NCBI GenBank assembly: GCA_965198185.1
Contig: CBDAOU010000001.1
Location: 806,001 to 870,000 of the forward strand
Direction of reading: 5' to 3'
Length of the DNA stretch: 64,000 nucleotides
Source: JAJECS01 sp965198185
GTDB lineage: Bacteria > Chloroflexota > UBA11872
Below the pieces are notes generated by a model that was not told where the DNA came from, did not search any database, and saw only the letters and a list, made by a program, of their open reading frames with translations. The first letter of the stretch is position 1. Every line of letters begins with the position of its first letter. Position numbers and translations under genes: made by a program. Below, in pieces: positions 41,804-51,040 of this stretch.

Positions 41804-42414
41804 TCACGCGTGATCCGCAGCCATCGCGGCGAGGCGCTGAATGGCCGTCGGCGCCGGGCACCGATCCAGGCGCTGGCGGATGGCCTGGGCGCATTGGTCC
41901 GGGCGCATGACCGAGGTGTCGACCTCGAGGTCATAGATGCCCGGCCTGTGGACTTCCCGTTGCCAGCGTTCCGCGCCGGATTCGGCGAAGCCCTTTGGCA
42001 GGCTTTCGCCCCACCCCGTCGCGCGCCGCCGCTCCAGGATGATCGGCAAGGGACAGCGCACGCCGACCAGGAGGGCGGGTAGGCCGCGCAGCCGCCGGGC
42101 GCAGTCGGCCAGGATGCCGCGTGGGACGGAGAAATCGTCGTGGTGGCCGAAGTCGGCAACGACGTTCACCCCCAGCCGGCTGTGGGCGGCGATGGACTCG
42201 TAGAGCGCGGCATAGAAGGCGACCACCAGCGGCTCGAGGGCCGGGCGCCCGCCCCCGCGGGGCGCAGCCCGATCCCGGGCGCATAGCGCCGGGGCATGAC
42301 GCTGGACATATGAGCGTCCGCGCCCAGGTTCACCCAGGGGCCGTCGAAGGTCTCTTGAATCACGGCGGCAATGCTGGACTTCCCCGCCCGCGGGACGCCG
42401 TTGAGGATGACGAT
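41804..42414 (-). pseudogene. Chloramphenicol phosphotransferase-like (CPT) kinase, broken
   Basis: The 5' part at about 42414-42265 encodes a P-loop region, IVILNGVPRAGKSSIAAVIQ, then VNLGADAHMSSVMPRRYAPG. The rest, VVADFGHHDDFS and LLVGVRCPLPIILERR, is in another frame, joined if one base is missing at the G run around 42251-42260. The start codon is also missing: a TAG directly precedes the Ile where one would expect an ATG-Ile, as though ATAGATC had been ATGATC. Related enzymes phosphorylate chloramphenicol or other small molecules. Two defects suggest real decay, though the sequence should be confirmed. Confidence 0.65.
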
Positions 42415-42443
42415 CTATCCCGGAGAAGGTCGCTCAGCCACCG

Positions 42444-43286
42444 TCACCCCGGCCACACGCAGCGGAAACCGACGTTTCCCGCCGAGCTGTCGGGCGTGTT
42501 GGCGCTGCGCGCGGCGACGCGATAGCGGTTGCAGTAAGAGCGGTGGCACAGGTACGAGCCGCCGCGCAGCACTCGCGCGGTGCCGCCGCCCGGCCCTTCG
42601 GGATTGACCCGGGGACCTTGGACGTGAAACGTCGGGTGAAACCAGTCGCTGCACCATTCCCACACGTTGCCCGCCGTATTGAACAGGCCGTAGCGGTTCG
42701 GCGTGTAGGCATCAACCGGCGCGGTGCCGAGATATCCGTCGTCGAGCGTGTTGCGCTCCGGAAACTCGCCCTGCCAGATGTTGCAGCGGTGATTGCGGCG
42801 GGGCGTGAGCGAGTCGCCCCAGGGATAGCGTCGCTGCACCAGCCCGCCGCGCGCCGCGTACTCCCACTCGGCCTCCGTGGGAAGGCGGGCGCCCGCCCAG
42901 GCGGCGAAGGCTACGGCGTCGCTCCACGACACGTGCACCACCGGATGGTCGCCCCGTCCCTCAAGCGTGCTCCCCGGCCCTTCGGGGTATCGCCAAATGG
43001 CGCCGGTGACGGGAACCCACCAGGGCGTGGCCTCGGGGCGCTGCGGGTGCCGCCGCCGGACATCCTCGGGCACGAGCAGATGGAACACGAAGGACCAGCC
43101 GAAGCGCTCGGCCTCGGTGGTGTACCGCGTCGCGTCGACAAAGGCGGCGAACTGGGCGTTGCTCACGGCGCAGGCGCCCACGCGGAACGCGCCCACCGAG
43201 ACCCGCCGCACGGGGCCCTCGCCGTCCTCCGGGAAGCCCGGGCGGTCGGTGGTGCCCATCAGAAATGACCCGCCGGGCAGGCGCAC
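42444..43286 (-). CDS. Formylglycine-generating enzyme (SUMF1/FGE family)
   Basis: The enzyme of about 280 residues oxidises a target cysteine to formylglycine in sulfatases. Both copper-binding active-site cysteines are present in SYLCHRSYCNRYR, followed by AARSANTPDSSAGNVGFR; GNVWEW and RLPTEAEWEYAARGG are further signatures. Most FGE-sulfatase-domain proteins lack this cysteine pair, so this is probably a true FGE. The start is uncertain; I take the GTG at 43286 before RLPGGSFLMG. The open frame upstream is translated repeat sequence. No sulfatase gene lies in this window. Confidence 0.85.
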   Translation of the reverse strand: MRLPGGSFLMGTTDRPGFPEDGEGPVRRVSVGAFRVGACAVSNAQFAAFVDATRYTTEAERFGWSFVFHLLVPEDVRRRHPQRPEATPWWVPVTGAIWRYPEGPGSTLEGRGDHPVVHVSWSDAVAFAAWAGARLPTEAEWEYAARGGLVQRRYPWGDSLTPRRNHRCNIWQGEFPERNTLDDGYLGTAPVDAYTPNRYGLFNTAGNVWEWCSDWFHPTFHVQGPRVNPEGPGGGTARVLRGGSYLCHRSYCNRYRVAARSANTPDSSAGNVGFRCVWPG

Positions 43287-43746
43287 GGCGTCATTCGCCA
43301 GCGCGGCGCCGGAATCCCCCTCATCCCCGTAGCGCGTACGGGGCAAGCTCTCGCCTTCTCCCACCAGGGGAGAAGGAACCGGACCTGCCCCCAGCCGCGC
43401 TGCTCGCTCTCCGGCCCCCAGTTCACGGTCGCTCGCTGCTGGCCCCCTCGGCCTTTGCGACGCGTCGGATCCCATCTCCCCGCCTCGGAGTTGGCCTGGA
43501 TTCCCGCCCCGGATCGAGTCCGGGGCAGGCTCTTCGCGGGAATGACGTGGCGATGCCGGCCCGATCGGGTCCGACTCCCTCTCCCCTCGTGGGAGAGGGT
43601 TGGGGTGAGGGGGAGGCGCCTGCGGCTGGTGGCGCCGCATGGCTCCTATGGGCCGCGGGGCGCAGCAGGGGGGCGACGGCGGGGGCTGGTCGCCGGTCAT
43701 CGAGGCGGCCGGCAGCGGTGCGCGACCAAAAGGCCCGAAGCGCGGC
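43287..43746. repeat. Cluster of dispersed palindromic repeats
   Basis: The gap holds several repeat classes: a CTTCTCCCACCAGGGGAGAA hairpin near 43350, a REP element with ATTCCCGC arms around 43498-43548, and CCTCTCCCCTCGTGGGAGAG followed by GGTTGGGGTGAGGGGGA near 43580-43616. A similar CGGGGAGGGCTGGGGTGAGG lies at 12616-12635. No gene is seen. Confidence 0.6.
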
Positions 43747-44268
43747 TTATTCGGCGCAATCGGACCCCGGCGATGGATCCGCCGGCCCGACCACGCTCAG
43801 GACCACGGGGTCCGCCGCGTCGCCGAAGGCCACGCGCAGCACGTCGGCGTCGAACTGCAGGTCTACAAAGGACAAGTGCCGACGCAACTGGGCCTCGCCG
43901 TCCGGCTGTGCGGCGGCTGCGGCCAGCGCCTCGATGGCGTCCGCGGCGCCGATCTCCGGCAACGCGCCGGGCAGCGGGTCATCGTCGGTCCCGGCCTGGG
44001 CCAGGTGCACCACCAGCTGCGCCACCTCGGAGCCCACCCGATCCGCCAGCGCCGCGAGCAGAAAGGCCGGCGTAACCGTGTCCAGGGCGGAGGCAATGGC
44101 CATCACGTGCGCCATGCGCGGCGGGCGGCGCTCGCCCTTCTCAATATGGCTCAGGAAGGAGTGGGAGAGCCCGCACCGCGCCGCCAGCTCCCGGTAGGAA
44201 AGCCCGCGCGCCATGCGGGCGCGGCGCAATGCGTCAGGGAACCGCAGCCCTGCCTCGGCGCCTGCCAT
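43747..44268 (-). CDS. XRE-family transcriptional regulator
   Basis: The 173-residue protein has an N-terminal helix-turn-helix (MARGLSYRELAARCGLSHSF, then LSHIEKGERRPP), of the lambda-Cro/XRE type. The C-terminal 100 residues are acidic and not recognisable; they may sense a ligand or bind a partner. ATG 44268 is used. It is divergent from the zinc-ribbon gene at 44400 with two GTGTAC boxes in the shared region, so it probably controls that gene and itself. Confidence 0.8.
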   Translation of the reverse strand: MAGAEAGLRFPDALRRARMARGLSYRELAARCGLSHSFLSHIEKGERRPPRMAHVMAIASALDTVTPAFLLAALADRVGSEVAQLVVHLAQAGTDDDPLPGALPEIGAADAIEALAAAAAQPDGEAQLRRHLSFVDLQFDADVLRVAFGDAADPVVLSVVGPADPSPGSDCAE

Positions 44269-44275
44269 GGCGGCA

Positions 44276-44330
44276 GTGTACGCGAATGGTTGACAGCCGG
44301 GCAGGCACGCCGTACTCTTTGCGTGTACAC
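44276..44330 (+). promoter_or_regulatory. Promoter and candidate XRE operator between divergent genes
   Basis: TTGACA at 44290-44295 and TACTCT at 44313-44318 have a 17-base spacer. GTGTAC lies at 44276-44281 and again at 44323-44328, the second within GTGTACAC. One box precedes the -35 and the other follows the -10, which would suit a repressor. Inferred. Confidence 0.6.
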
Positions 44331-44399
44331 ACACCAGGTGCGGCGGCGGGCCGGTCCAAGACCCGATGACCTCCCGACGCTGCTCGCGAAGGAGATTGC

Positions 44400-45122
44400 G
44401 TGCTCGACGTGCAGATTGACGGTGCGGCGGCCGTCGTCACCGCCCAGTCGGAAGGACACGCCGACAAGGCCCGCTATGCCGTACCCACGGCGGCGCTGCG
44501 GGCCGTGATGTCGCAGACGCGCGCGGGGCTGCGACTCGAAGCATTCGAGCGCTTCGAGCACGCCTGGGTGAGCCAGGTGATGGGCGCCGTCACCGACGCC
44601 CGGCTGGCGCCGGGCATCCGTCGCTACATCAGCCAGGCATTCGACGACGAGGCGCTGGCGCGTGGCCTATTGCTGCAAGGGCACTGGCACTGCCCCCGCT
44701 GCGGCTCCCCGGGCAGTCAATGGTCCGCCGGCTGTCTCGCTGCCGCCTGCCCGCACCCCGCGCCGACCAGCGACGCGCAGTGGGACCACTGCCGGGTTGC
44801 CACGGAAGACGAGCTGCTCACCCTGATGGTCAGCGAGGGCTATCAGCGCGCCGGACGGCTGGCGTCGGGCGCCGAGGTCGAGGCCCTGGATGCGGAGTGG
44901 CAATCCCTGCTCCGGGGAGCGCCGCCGGCGCTGGCCGACGAGCTGTCCCGCTGGGCGGCGCGCCTGCACGAGGCCTACGCCGCGCGGACGACCGACGCGC
45001 TCATGTTCGCGGCGCGACTGGGACACGCCATCACCGGTACTGAAGAACTCGACCCGGAGCGTCAGCTCACCGCCGCCCTGTCCGCCGCGGGCTATGCCGT
45101 TCCCGCGGAAGCCGTTGCCTAA
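44400..45122 (+). CDS. Protein with a zinc-ribbon-like segment, unknown function
   Basis: The 240-residue product begins at GTG 44400. Around residues 97-118 it has CPRCGSPGSQWSAGC and a further Cys in AACPH, which could bind zinc. The rest is helical and acidic and I do not recognise it. It is followed after 10 bases by another unknown gene, with which it forms an operon under the promoter above. Such a regulator plus zinc-ribbon plus acidic protein set is unlike anything I can name. Confidence 0.7.
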   Translation: MLDVQIDGAAAVVTAQSEGHADKARYAVPTAALRAVMSQTRAGLRLEAFERFEHAWVSQVMGAVTDARLAPGIRRYISQAFDDEALARGLLLQGHWHCPRCGSPGSQWSAGCLAAACPHPAPTSDAQWDHCRVATEDELLTLMVSEGYQRAGRLASGAEVEALDAEWQSLLRGAPPALADELSRWAARLHEAYAARTTDALMFAARLGHAITGTEELDPERQLTAALSAAGYAVPAEAVA

Positions 45123-45132
45123 AGGAGATTCC

Positions 45133-45663
45133 ATGACCGATCACGCCGCTGAACCAACCGCCGCCGCACCCGAGGAGACCACCGGGGAGGCGCCGCCGGA
45201 CTTCGAGGTCGCGGTCGACCGCGAGGTCGCCGCCCGCGTCGACGCGATCGAGCGCCGCTGGCAGTCGAAGAAGGACCGCGAGGTCCACCGCGAGCGCCTG
45301 CGCTCCCAGACGGCCACCGCAACGCTGGACGACGAAGTCTCGGCCTGGGTGGAGGAGGCGGACCCAGCGGAGGTCGGGCGCTGGCTCAAGGACAAGCTCG
45401 GGGCGTCGCCTGACGACCCGCCACCGGCCACGACCGACGCCGGATCGCCAGACGAGTACGTCGAGGGGCCGGCGGATGCCCAGGCGCAGGCCGCGGCGCG
45501 GCAGCAGTTGGCCGAGGCTCGCGCGGCGGAGCCCAGCCCCGACCTCGCGCCCTCGATGGCCGCGCCGGTGGACGCCTTCCAGTCCATCGAGGCTCGGTTC
45601 GCCCGCGGGGAGATTGGCCTGGACGCCTATGAAGCGGCCCGGAAGCGGCGGGGCCTGGACTAG
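45133..45663 (+). CDS. Acidic, probably disordered protein of unknown function
   Basis: The 176-residue protein follows a strong AAAGGAG ribosome-binding site. It has a helical middle (VDAIERRWQSKKDREVHRER) between long Ala/Asp/Glu/Pro-rich stretches, and ends with a short helix, FARGEIGLDAYEAARKRRGL. That ending resembles the SHOCT type of short C-terminal motif, which may be an interaction handle. It is the second gene of the zinc-ribbon operon. Unknown function. Confidence 0.65.
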   Translation: MTDHAAEPTAAAPEETTGEAPPDFEVAVDREVAARVDAIERRWQSKKDREVHRERLRSQTATATLDDEVSAWVEEADPAEVGRWLKDKLGASPDDPPPATTDAGSPDEYVEGPADAQAQAAARQQLAEARAAEPSPDLAPSMAAPVDAFQSIEARFARGEIGLDAYEAARKRRGLD

Positions 45664-45789
45664 CGCCAGCGTCGAGGTCTCCTATTCCGGCGTTGACCAG
45701 CATCCGGGTCGGCGCCCCCCTGCCCGCCATTCCGGCGGTGCGGATCCACCCGCCCTGCCCGCCGTACCCAACTCCACAGCCCGGCGCTG

Positions 45790-45813
45790 GGTAGTGGGCA
45801 CTTTGCCTTGGAG
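45790..45813. repeat. Left terminal inverted repeat of the hicBA element
   Basis: GGTAGTGGGCACTTTGCCTT plus GGAG. It pairs with 48992-49015 with a few mismatches and one compensated shift. Confidence 0.65.
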
Positions 45814-45963
45814 GAGGTCGTGGGGGCCGTTCGGCATGGAAGCACCCGCCGGAGCCGGGCCGGTGGGTGCTGAAGTGCCCCGTGGTGAGGAAGAGCACCA
45901 AACGTTTGACGAACACGGCCTATGCTGTGGTAGACAGCCGCTGTCAGCCATGCACCGTGCACC

Positions 45964-46299
45964 GTGGCAAGCAGACTGGGAGCCGAGTTGGCCAAATACA
46001 TCACCGTGAACACCACCAGCGTTCGGAATGACGATGGCAGCTTCACGATTAGCTTCGTCGAGTTGCCCATCACGACCGAAGGGGACACCTTTGAGGAAGC
46101 CCAGGACAACGCCCTTGAGGCCATGGCGGCGTTCATGACCGCCCTTCTTGAGAACGAACTCCTGGAGATGATGCTGAATCAGTGCGGAGTGGACATCCAC
46201 GATGGCGAGCCGCCAACTGAATGGGTGCCCCCGAAGGTGAGGACAGGCATTGGGGCTCTCCTGGCTGGTCATCATCATGCGTTGCCCGTGTATGCCTAG
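45964..46299 (+). CDS. hicB: HicB-family antitoxin
   Basis: The 111-residue protein has the HicB partial RNase H-like fold, with NDDGSFTISFVELP, then TEGDTFEEAQDNALEAMAAF, the family's best conserved helix. The C-terminal part has no clear DNA-binding motif. The start is GTG at 45964 or TTG at 45988. Its stop overlaps the hicA start. It would neutralise HicA by covering its active site. Confidence 0.75.
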   Translation: MASRLGAELAKYITVNTTSVRNDDGSFTISFVELPITTEGDTFEEAQDNALEAMAAFMTALLENELLEMMLNQCGVDIHDGEPPTEWVPPKVRTGIGALLAGHHHALPVYA

Positions 46300-46603
46300 C
46301 CGTCTGCCAAGCACCCACTCTCGAGACTTGGAAAGGGTCTTGAGGACCGTCTTTGGGTTCAGGCCGACAGAAAACCAGCGGGGCAGCCATCAGGTATGGC
46401 TCAAAACGTGCGCGGATGGCACGATGCTTGCGCCCACCCTCCTGCGCAACAGAGAATACCGACCGAACACGCTTAGAGGGCTTCTTGGCGACGCCAGCAT
46501 TTCCGTGCAGTCATTCACGGCCGCGTACCACAAGCTGCGGCGGGGACATCAATTGTCGCCCGAAACACTATCGACACACCCAGAGACCGCCAGCCAGCAT
46601 TAG
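46292..46603 (+). CDS. hicA: HicA-family mRNA interferase toxin
   Basis: The 103-residue product begins MPSRLPSTHSRDLERVLRTV, then has FGFRPTENQRGSHQVW with the catalytic His in GSH, and ASISVQSFTAAY near the C terminus, as in HicA double-stranded-RNA-binding-fold toxins that cut mRNA. It overlaps hicB by 8 bases. Antitoxin-first order is one of the two known arrangements. Confidence 0.75.
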   Translation: MPSRLPSTHSRDLERVLRTVFGFRPTENQRGSHQVWLKTCADGTMLAPTLLRNREYRPNTLRGLLGDASISVQSFTAAYHKLRRGHQLSPETLSTHPETASQH

Positions 46604-46704
46604 CGCAAGTAACGTGAGGGTGTCAGTGCTCAAAATGCCCGCGCACGCGCCTGGATTGTGGTCCAACCGGCCCGCCATGGCACGATGGCGGAAGGGGTAC
46701 TGCG

Positions 46705-46941
46705 ATGATGCAGCGTCGAGAGCCGCACACCGGTCCGCCTGACTTCAGCGAATTGGCGCATAGCCTCGTTGAACGCATGACGGGCGAGGCGGAAGTCGAA
46801 GACCACGCACCAGAGTCGCCGAAGGCCGTGGCTGGCCGCAAGGGCGGCGAGGCGAGGGCAGCGGGCCTGAGTGCGGCAGAGCGGTCCGCCATAGCGGCGA
46901 AGGGCGGCGAGGCCCGCTGGGCTGAGGTCTCGGACCGATAG
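46705..46941 (+). CDS. Small KGG-repeat protein
   Basis: The 78-residue protein has an acidic N-terminal half and two Lys-Gly-Gly repeats in GRKGGEARAAGLSAAERSAI followed by AAKGGEARW. KGG repeats of this kind are found in small stress-linked or nucleic-acid-binding proteins. It sits 18 bases before the protease gene and may be co-expressed. Function unknown. Confidence 0.6.
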   Translation: MMQRREPHTGPPDFSELAHSLVERMTGEAEVEDHAPESPKAVAGRKGGEARAAGLSAAERSAIAAKGGEARWAEVSDR

Positions 46942-46959
46942 CGATGGGTTCCTCATCGG

Positions 46960-47982
46960 ATGACTGATAGATCTCTCCCTGATCTGCCTGCTGCTGCCCA
47001 GGCCTACCGCCAGCAGAACCCAGACCGCGCGCTCATCGTCTTCAATGGTCCAATATCCGATGAGTCGGTCGATTTGGCTGTTGAGGCCCTTCTTGCGAGC
47101 AAAACGCCGAAGGTCAAGAAGCTAAGCCTCTTCTTGACTACCTGGGGCGGCGATCCACATGCGGCATACCGGCTGAGTCGATTCGCGTCTGAGTTGTTCG
47201 ACGATGTTCGATTGTTGTTGGCGGGAGACTGCAAGAGTGCGGGCACCCTCGTCGCAGTTGGTGCCAACCAGATTGGCTTTGGCAGATTCGGAGAACTGGG
47301 CCCGTTGGACGTTCAGATGACCAAACCCGACGAGATTTTCCTCCAGCACTCGGGTTTGGATGTCTTGCAAGCCATCGCTCAGGTGACGACTGGCGCCTAC
47401 TCCGCGTTCCAGGACTACTTCCTCCGGCTCGCCCGTGGAGGGCTTTCAGCTCGCACTGCCGCGGAGATCGCGGCCAACCTTGCCGCCAAGCTCTACGAGC
47501 CTGTTGCCGCACAGATTGACCCTGTACGGCTAGGCGAAGCCGACCGTGCGATTAGGATTGCAGACGAGTATGGTCGTCGGCTTGATGCTGGAAATCTGAA
47601 ACCTGGAGCACTCAACATACTGATTCACAGCTACCCCACGCACGGCTTCGTGATCGACCGCAACGAGGCCAACCAACTCTTTCACCGGGTAACGGATCTG
47701 ACGAAGGAAGAAACTGCAATTGCTGATGCATTCGGTGTACGGGTACGCTCTCCAGCCCCTGACCCGTTCGTGCTTGACGTGCTTGGGACGTATCCTTCAA
47801 AGGAGAGCAAGGGAGTGGACCAATCCGATGAGAGTGTCAACGGCGACCGAGGAAGTGTTGCGGAGGCTGATTCAGGAAAGTCAGGAGATCGCGAGCCAGC
47901 GACGCAAAGCGGCGATGCGGAATCCGACGGATACGCGACCCAAGCGGACACTGGTGGAGATCATTCAGACCAAGCCGTCTGA
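46960..47982 (+). CDS. SDH_sah family ClpP-fold serine protease-like protein
   Basis: The 340-residue protein has a ClpP/crotonase-fold core of the SDH_sah (serine dehydrogenase proteinase) type. It shows FNGPISDESVD, LFLTTWGGDPHAAYRLSRFA, the nucleophile-like Ser in CKSAGTLVAVGAN, and the partner region GELGPLDVQ. No signal peptide or membrane helix is seen. The last 60 residues are low-complexity and acidic (SDESVNGDRGSVAEADSGK) and overlap another frame. GC is lower than in the flanking core genes. Its target is unknown. Its place in a mobile element with a toxin-antitoxin pair hints at a protective or addiction role. Confidence 0.8.
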   Translation: MTDRSLPDLPAAAQAYRQQNPDRALIVFNGPISDESVDLAVEALLASKTPKVKKLSLFLTTWGGDPHAAYRLSRFASELFDDVRLLLAGDCKSAGTLVAVGANQIGFGRFGELGPLDVQMTKPDEIFLQHSGLDVLQAIAQVTTGAYSAFQDYFLRLARGGLSARTAAEIAANLAAKLYEPVAAQIDPVRLGEADRAIRIADEYGRRLDAGNLKPGALNILIHSYPTHGFVIDRNEANQLFHRVTDLTKEETAIADAFGVRVRSPAPDPFVLDVLGTYPSKESKGVDQSDESVNGDRGSVAEADSGKSGDREPATQSGDAESDGYATQADTGGDHSDQAV

Positions 47983-48010
47983 TCCCGAAGAGCCAGCTAG
48001 CAACAGCTAG
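47828..48010 (+). CDS. Possible overlapping small helical protein
   Basis: In a different frame from the end of the protease gene, ATG 47828 opens 60 codons: MRVSTATEEVLRRLIQESQE, then a basic stretch SQRRKAAMRNPTDTRP and KRTLVEIIQT. A GGGAG lies 12 bases upstream. This frame looks more protein-like than the acidic low-complexity tail of the protease it overlaps, so either the genes truly overlap or the protease frame originally ended earlier. Confidence 0.45.
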   Translation: MRVSTATEEVLRRLIQESQEIASQRRKAAMRNPTDTRPKRTLVEIIQTKPSDPEEPASNS

Positions 48011-48106
48011 GCAAACCCGCTCGGTGGAATTCCGCACCATAGCGCCTGATAACCCATAGCGTTCTAGGCATAATATACGCATTAGCTTAGCAACGGTTGA
48101 TGCCCG

Positions 48107-49007
48107 ATGCGTCGCCTCAGCCGCGAGCAACGCGCACAGATTCTGGCTCTCCAAGTTGAGGGCAATTCGATCCGGTCCACGTGTCGGCTCACGGGCCGGT
48201 CGAAGATCACGGTCACGCGGCTGATCGTCGAGGCCGGGCAAGCGTGCGCCGCTGCCCATGGTGAGCTGGTACACGATCTAGGCTGCCAGCGCGTCCAGGT
48301 GGACGAGCGTTGGGCCTTCGTCGGCATGAAGGCGCGGAACGTGCCGGCCGAGCAGCGCGGCGAGTTCGGCATCGGCGAAGTGTGGACCTTCACGGCGATT
48401 CACCCAGACACGAAGCTGATCCCGACGTGGCTGATCGGGCGGCGGGACGTGACGACGGCGCGGGAGTTTCTCGTGGACCTTGGTCGGCGCATCCGCGGCC
48501 GCTTTCAGCTCACCAGTGACGCGGCCAGCTTCTATCGCGAGGCCGCGGCGGCGGCGTTCGGCCCCACCATCGACTACGCGCAGCTTCAGAAGCTGTATGG
48601 CACGGCCCCGGACGGTCAGACCCGATACAGCCCGCCGGTATGCGTCGGCACACGGCAGGACGTGATCCAGGGCGCCGGACCTAGAGCACGTCTCGACCTC
48701 GCACGTCGAGCGCATGAACCTGAACATCCGCATGGGCATGCGCCGATTCACGCGGCTCACGAATGCCTTCAGCAAGAAGGCCTACAACCTGAGTTGCGCG
48801 GTCGCGCTGTACGTCTTCCACTACAACTACGCGCGGCCCCACACGACGCTCACGCGGCGCGCGAACGGCAAGCCCACGACCCCAGCCATGGCCGCCGGTC
48901 TCGCTGATCGCCCGTGGACGATGGCGGATATCGTAAAATTGATCGAGGCCCGCGAGGAATCTGCCAAGGACATCGGGCGCCGCGTTTACGGCTCCGAGGC
49001 AAAGTGA
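48107..49007 (+). pseudogene. IS1-family transposase, broken by a one-base insertion
   Basis: The N-terminal part MRRLSREQRAQILALQVEGN with a helix-turn-helix and VQVDERWAFVGMK (first Asp), then LTSDAASFY (second Asp), matches the IS1 family. At about 48669 an extra base in AGGGCG moves the frame; the rest, SHVERMNLNIRMGMRRFTRL with the catalytic Glu, runs to 49007. With the base removed the product is about 299 residues. The site lies between the second Asp and the Glu, not at the early insA-insB position where IS1 uses programmed frameshifting. Confidence 0.8.
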
Positions 49008-49015
49008 CCCACGCC
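48992..49015. repeat. Right terminal inverted repeat of the hicBA element
   Basis: Read inward from 49015 it is GGCGTGGGTCACTTTGCCTC plus GGAG. The transposase stop codon TGA at 49005-49007 is inside it. Confidence 0.65.
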
Positions 49016-49079
49016 CTGGCACTGGGCCCGATGGGCGCGCTGGCTATACTCGCGGGCTGTTGCCAGATTTGCCGTTCCC

Positions 49080-50134
<1,055 letters not shown>

Positions 50135-50135
<1 letters not shown>

Positions 50136-51040
50136 TGTCCAGCGCGGGCGTTGCCGGCGCACGGGCACGCGTGGGCGTCATCGGCGGCAGCGGCTTCTAT
50201 CAGATGCCCGGCCTCGAGGAGCGCCGCGAGGTTGAGATCGACACCCCCTTCGGCGCTCCCAGCGACCGGCTCGTCGTGGGCGTGCTCGACGGCGTCGAGG
50301 TCGCCTTCCTCCCGCGGCACGGTCGCGGCCACCGCATCTCGCCCAGCGCCCTGAACGTGCGCGCCAACATCTGGGCGCTGAAGGCCCTGGGCGTCGAGTG
50401 GATGCTGGCCGTGAGCGCCGTCGGCAGCATGCGCGAGCACATCCCGCCGCTTGACGTCGTGATACCCGATCAGCTCATCGACCGCACCCGCGCTCGCCCC
50501 TCAACATTCTTCGATGAGCCGGGGCTGGTCGTGCACGTGGGCATGGCCGATCCGCTGTGCCCGCATGTACGGAGCGCCCTCGCCGAGGCGGTGGGGGCCG
50601 CCGGCGGCAATGTCCATCGCGGCGGCGCCTATGTCTGCATCGAGGGGCCGCAGTTCTCGACCCGCGCCGAGTCCGAGCTGTATCGGTCGTGGGGCGTGGA
50701 CGTGATCGGCATGACCGCGTTGCCCGAGGCCCGGCTGGCCCGCGAGGCCGAACTCTGCTATGGCGTCATGGCGATGGTCACCGACTACGACGTCTGGCAT
50801 GAGAGCGAAGAGGCGGTCACAGCCGCCATGGTGGTACGCAACCTCACCGCCAACGCCGCGCTGGCGCTGCGCGCCGTTCGGGACGCGATTCCCCAGGTCG
50901 TGCGGCAGCCGCGCGACTGCGAGTGCGGCTCGGCCCTCGCCGCGGGCATCATCACCGCACCGGAGGCCATCGACCCCCAGGTGCGGGAGCGGGTGGCGCT
51001 GCTGGTCGACCGCTATCTGGACGAGCCGAGCCCGTCGTGA
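50135..51040 (+). CDS. mtnP: S-methyl-5'-thioadenosine phosphorylase
   Basis: The 301-residue enzyme cleaves methylthioadenosine to adenine and MTR-1-phosphate, the substrate of MtnA. VGVIGGSGFYQMPGL and FLPRHGRGHRISPSALNVRA bind phosphate and nucleoside; YVCIEGPQFSTRAES and GMTALPEARLAREAELCY are further signatures. The GTG start at 50135 overlaps the mtnA stop as TAGTG. The stop overlaps the next start as GTGA. Confidence 0.93.

Larger units (their letters stand above)
45790..49015. mobile_element. 3.2-kb IS1-type element with cargo: hicB, hicA, KGG gene, SDH_sah protease gene, IS1-family transposase
   Basis: The left end GGTAGTGGGCACTTTGCCTT (continuing GGAG) and the right end, read inward, GGCGTGGGTCACTTTGCCTC (continuing GGAG) form 24-bp imperfect terminal inverted repeats. 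They start with the GGT that tips IS1 ends. The flanking 9-mers CCGGCGCTG (45781-45789) and CTGGCACTG (49016-49024) differ at two positions, as an aged 9-bp target duplication would. The transposase stop lies inside the right end, normal for IS1. The left end is 2.3 kb from the transposase, so five other genes are enclosed. Boundaries and origin are inferred from repeats alone. Confidence 0.65.

Noticed and set aside
48600..48720. Programmed frameshift of an IS1 insA-insB type
   Set aside because: The break is late, between the second Asp and the Glu of the catalytic triad, and lacks the A-rich slippery site known for IS1.
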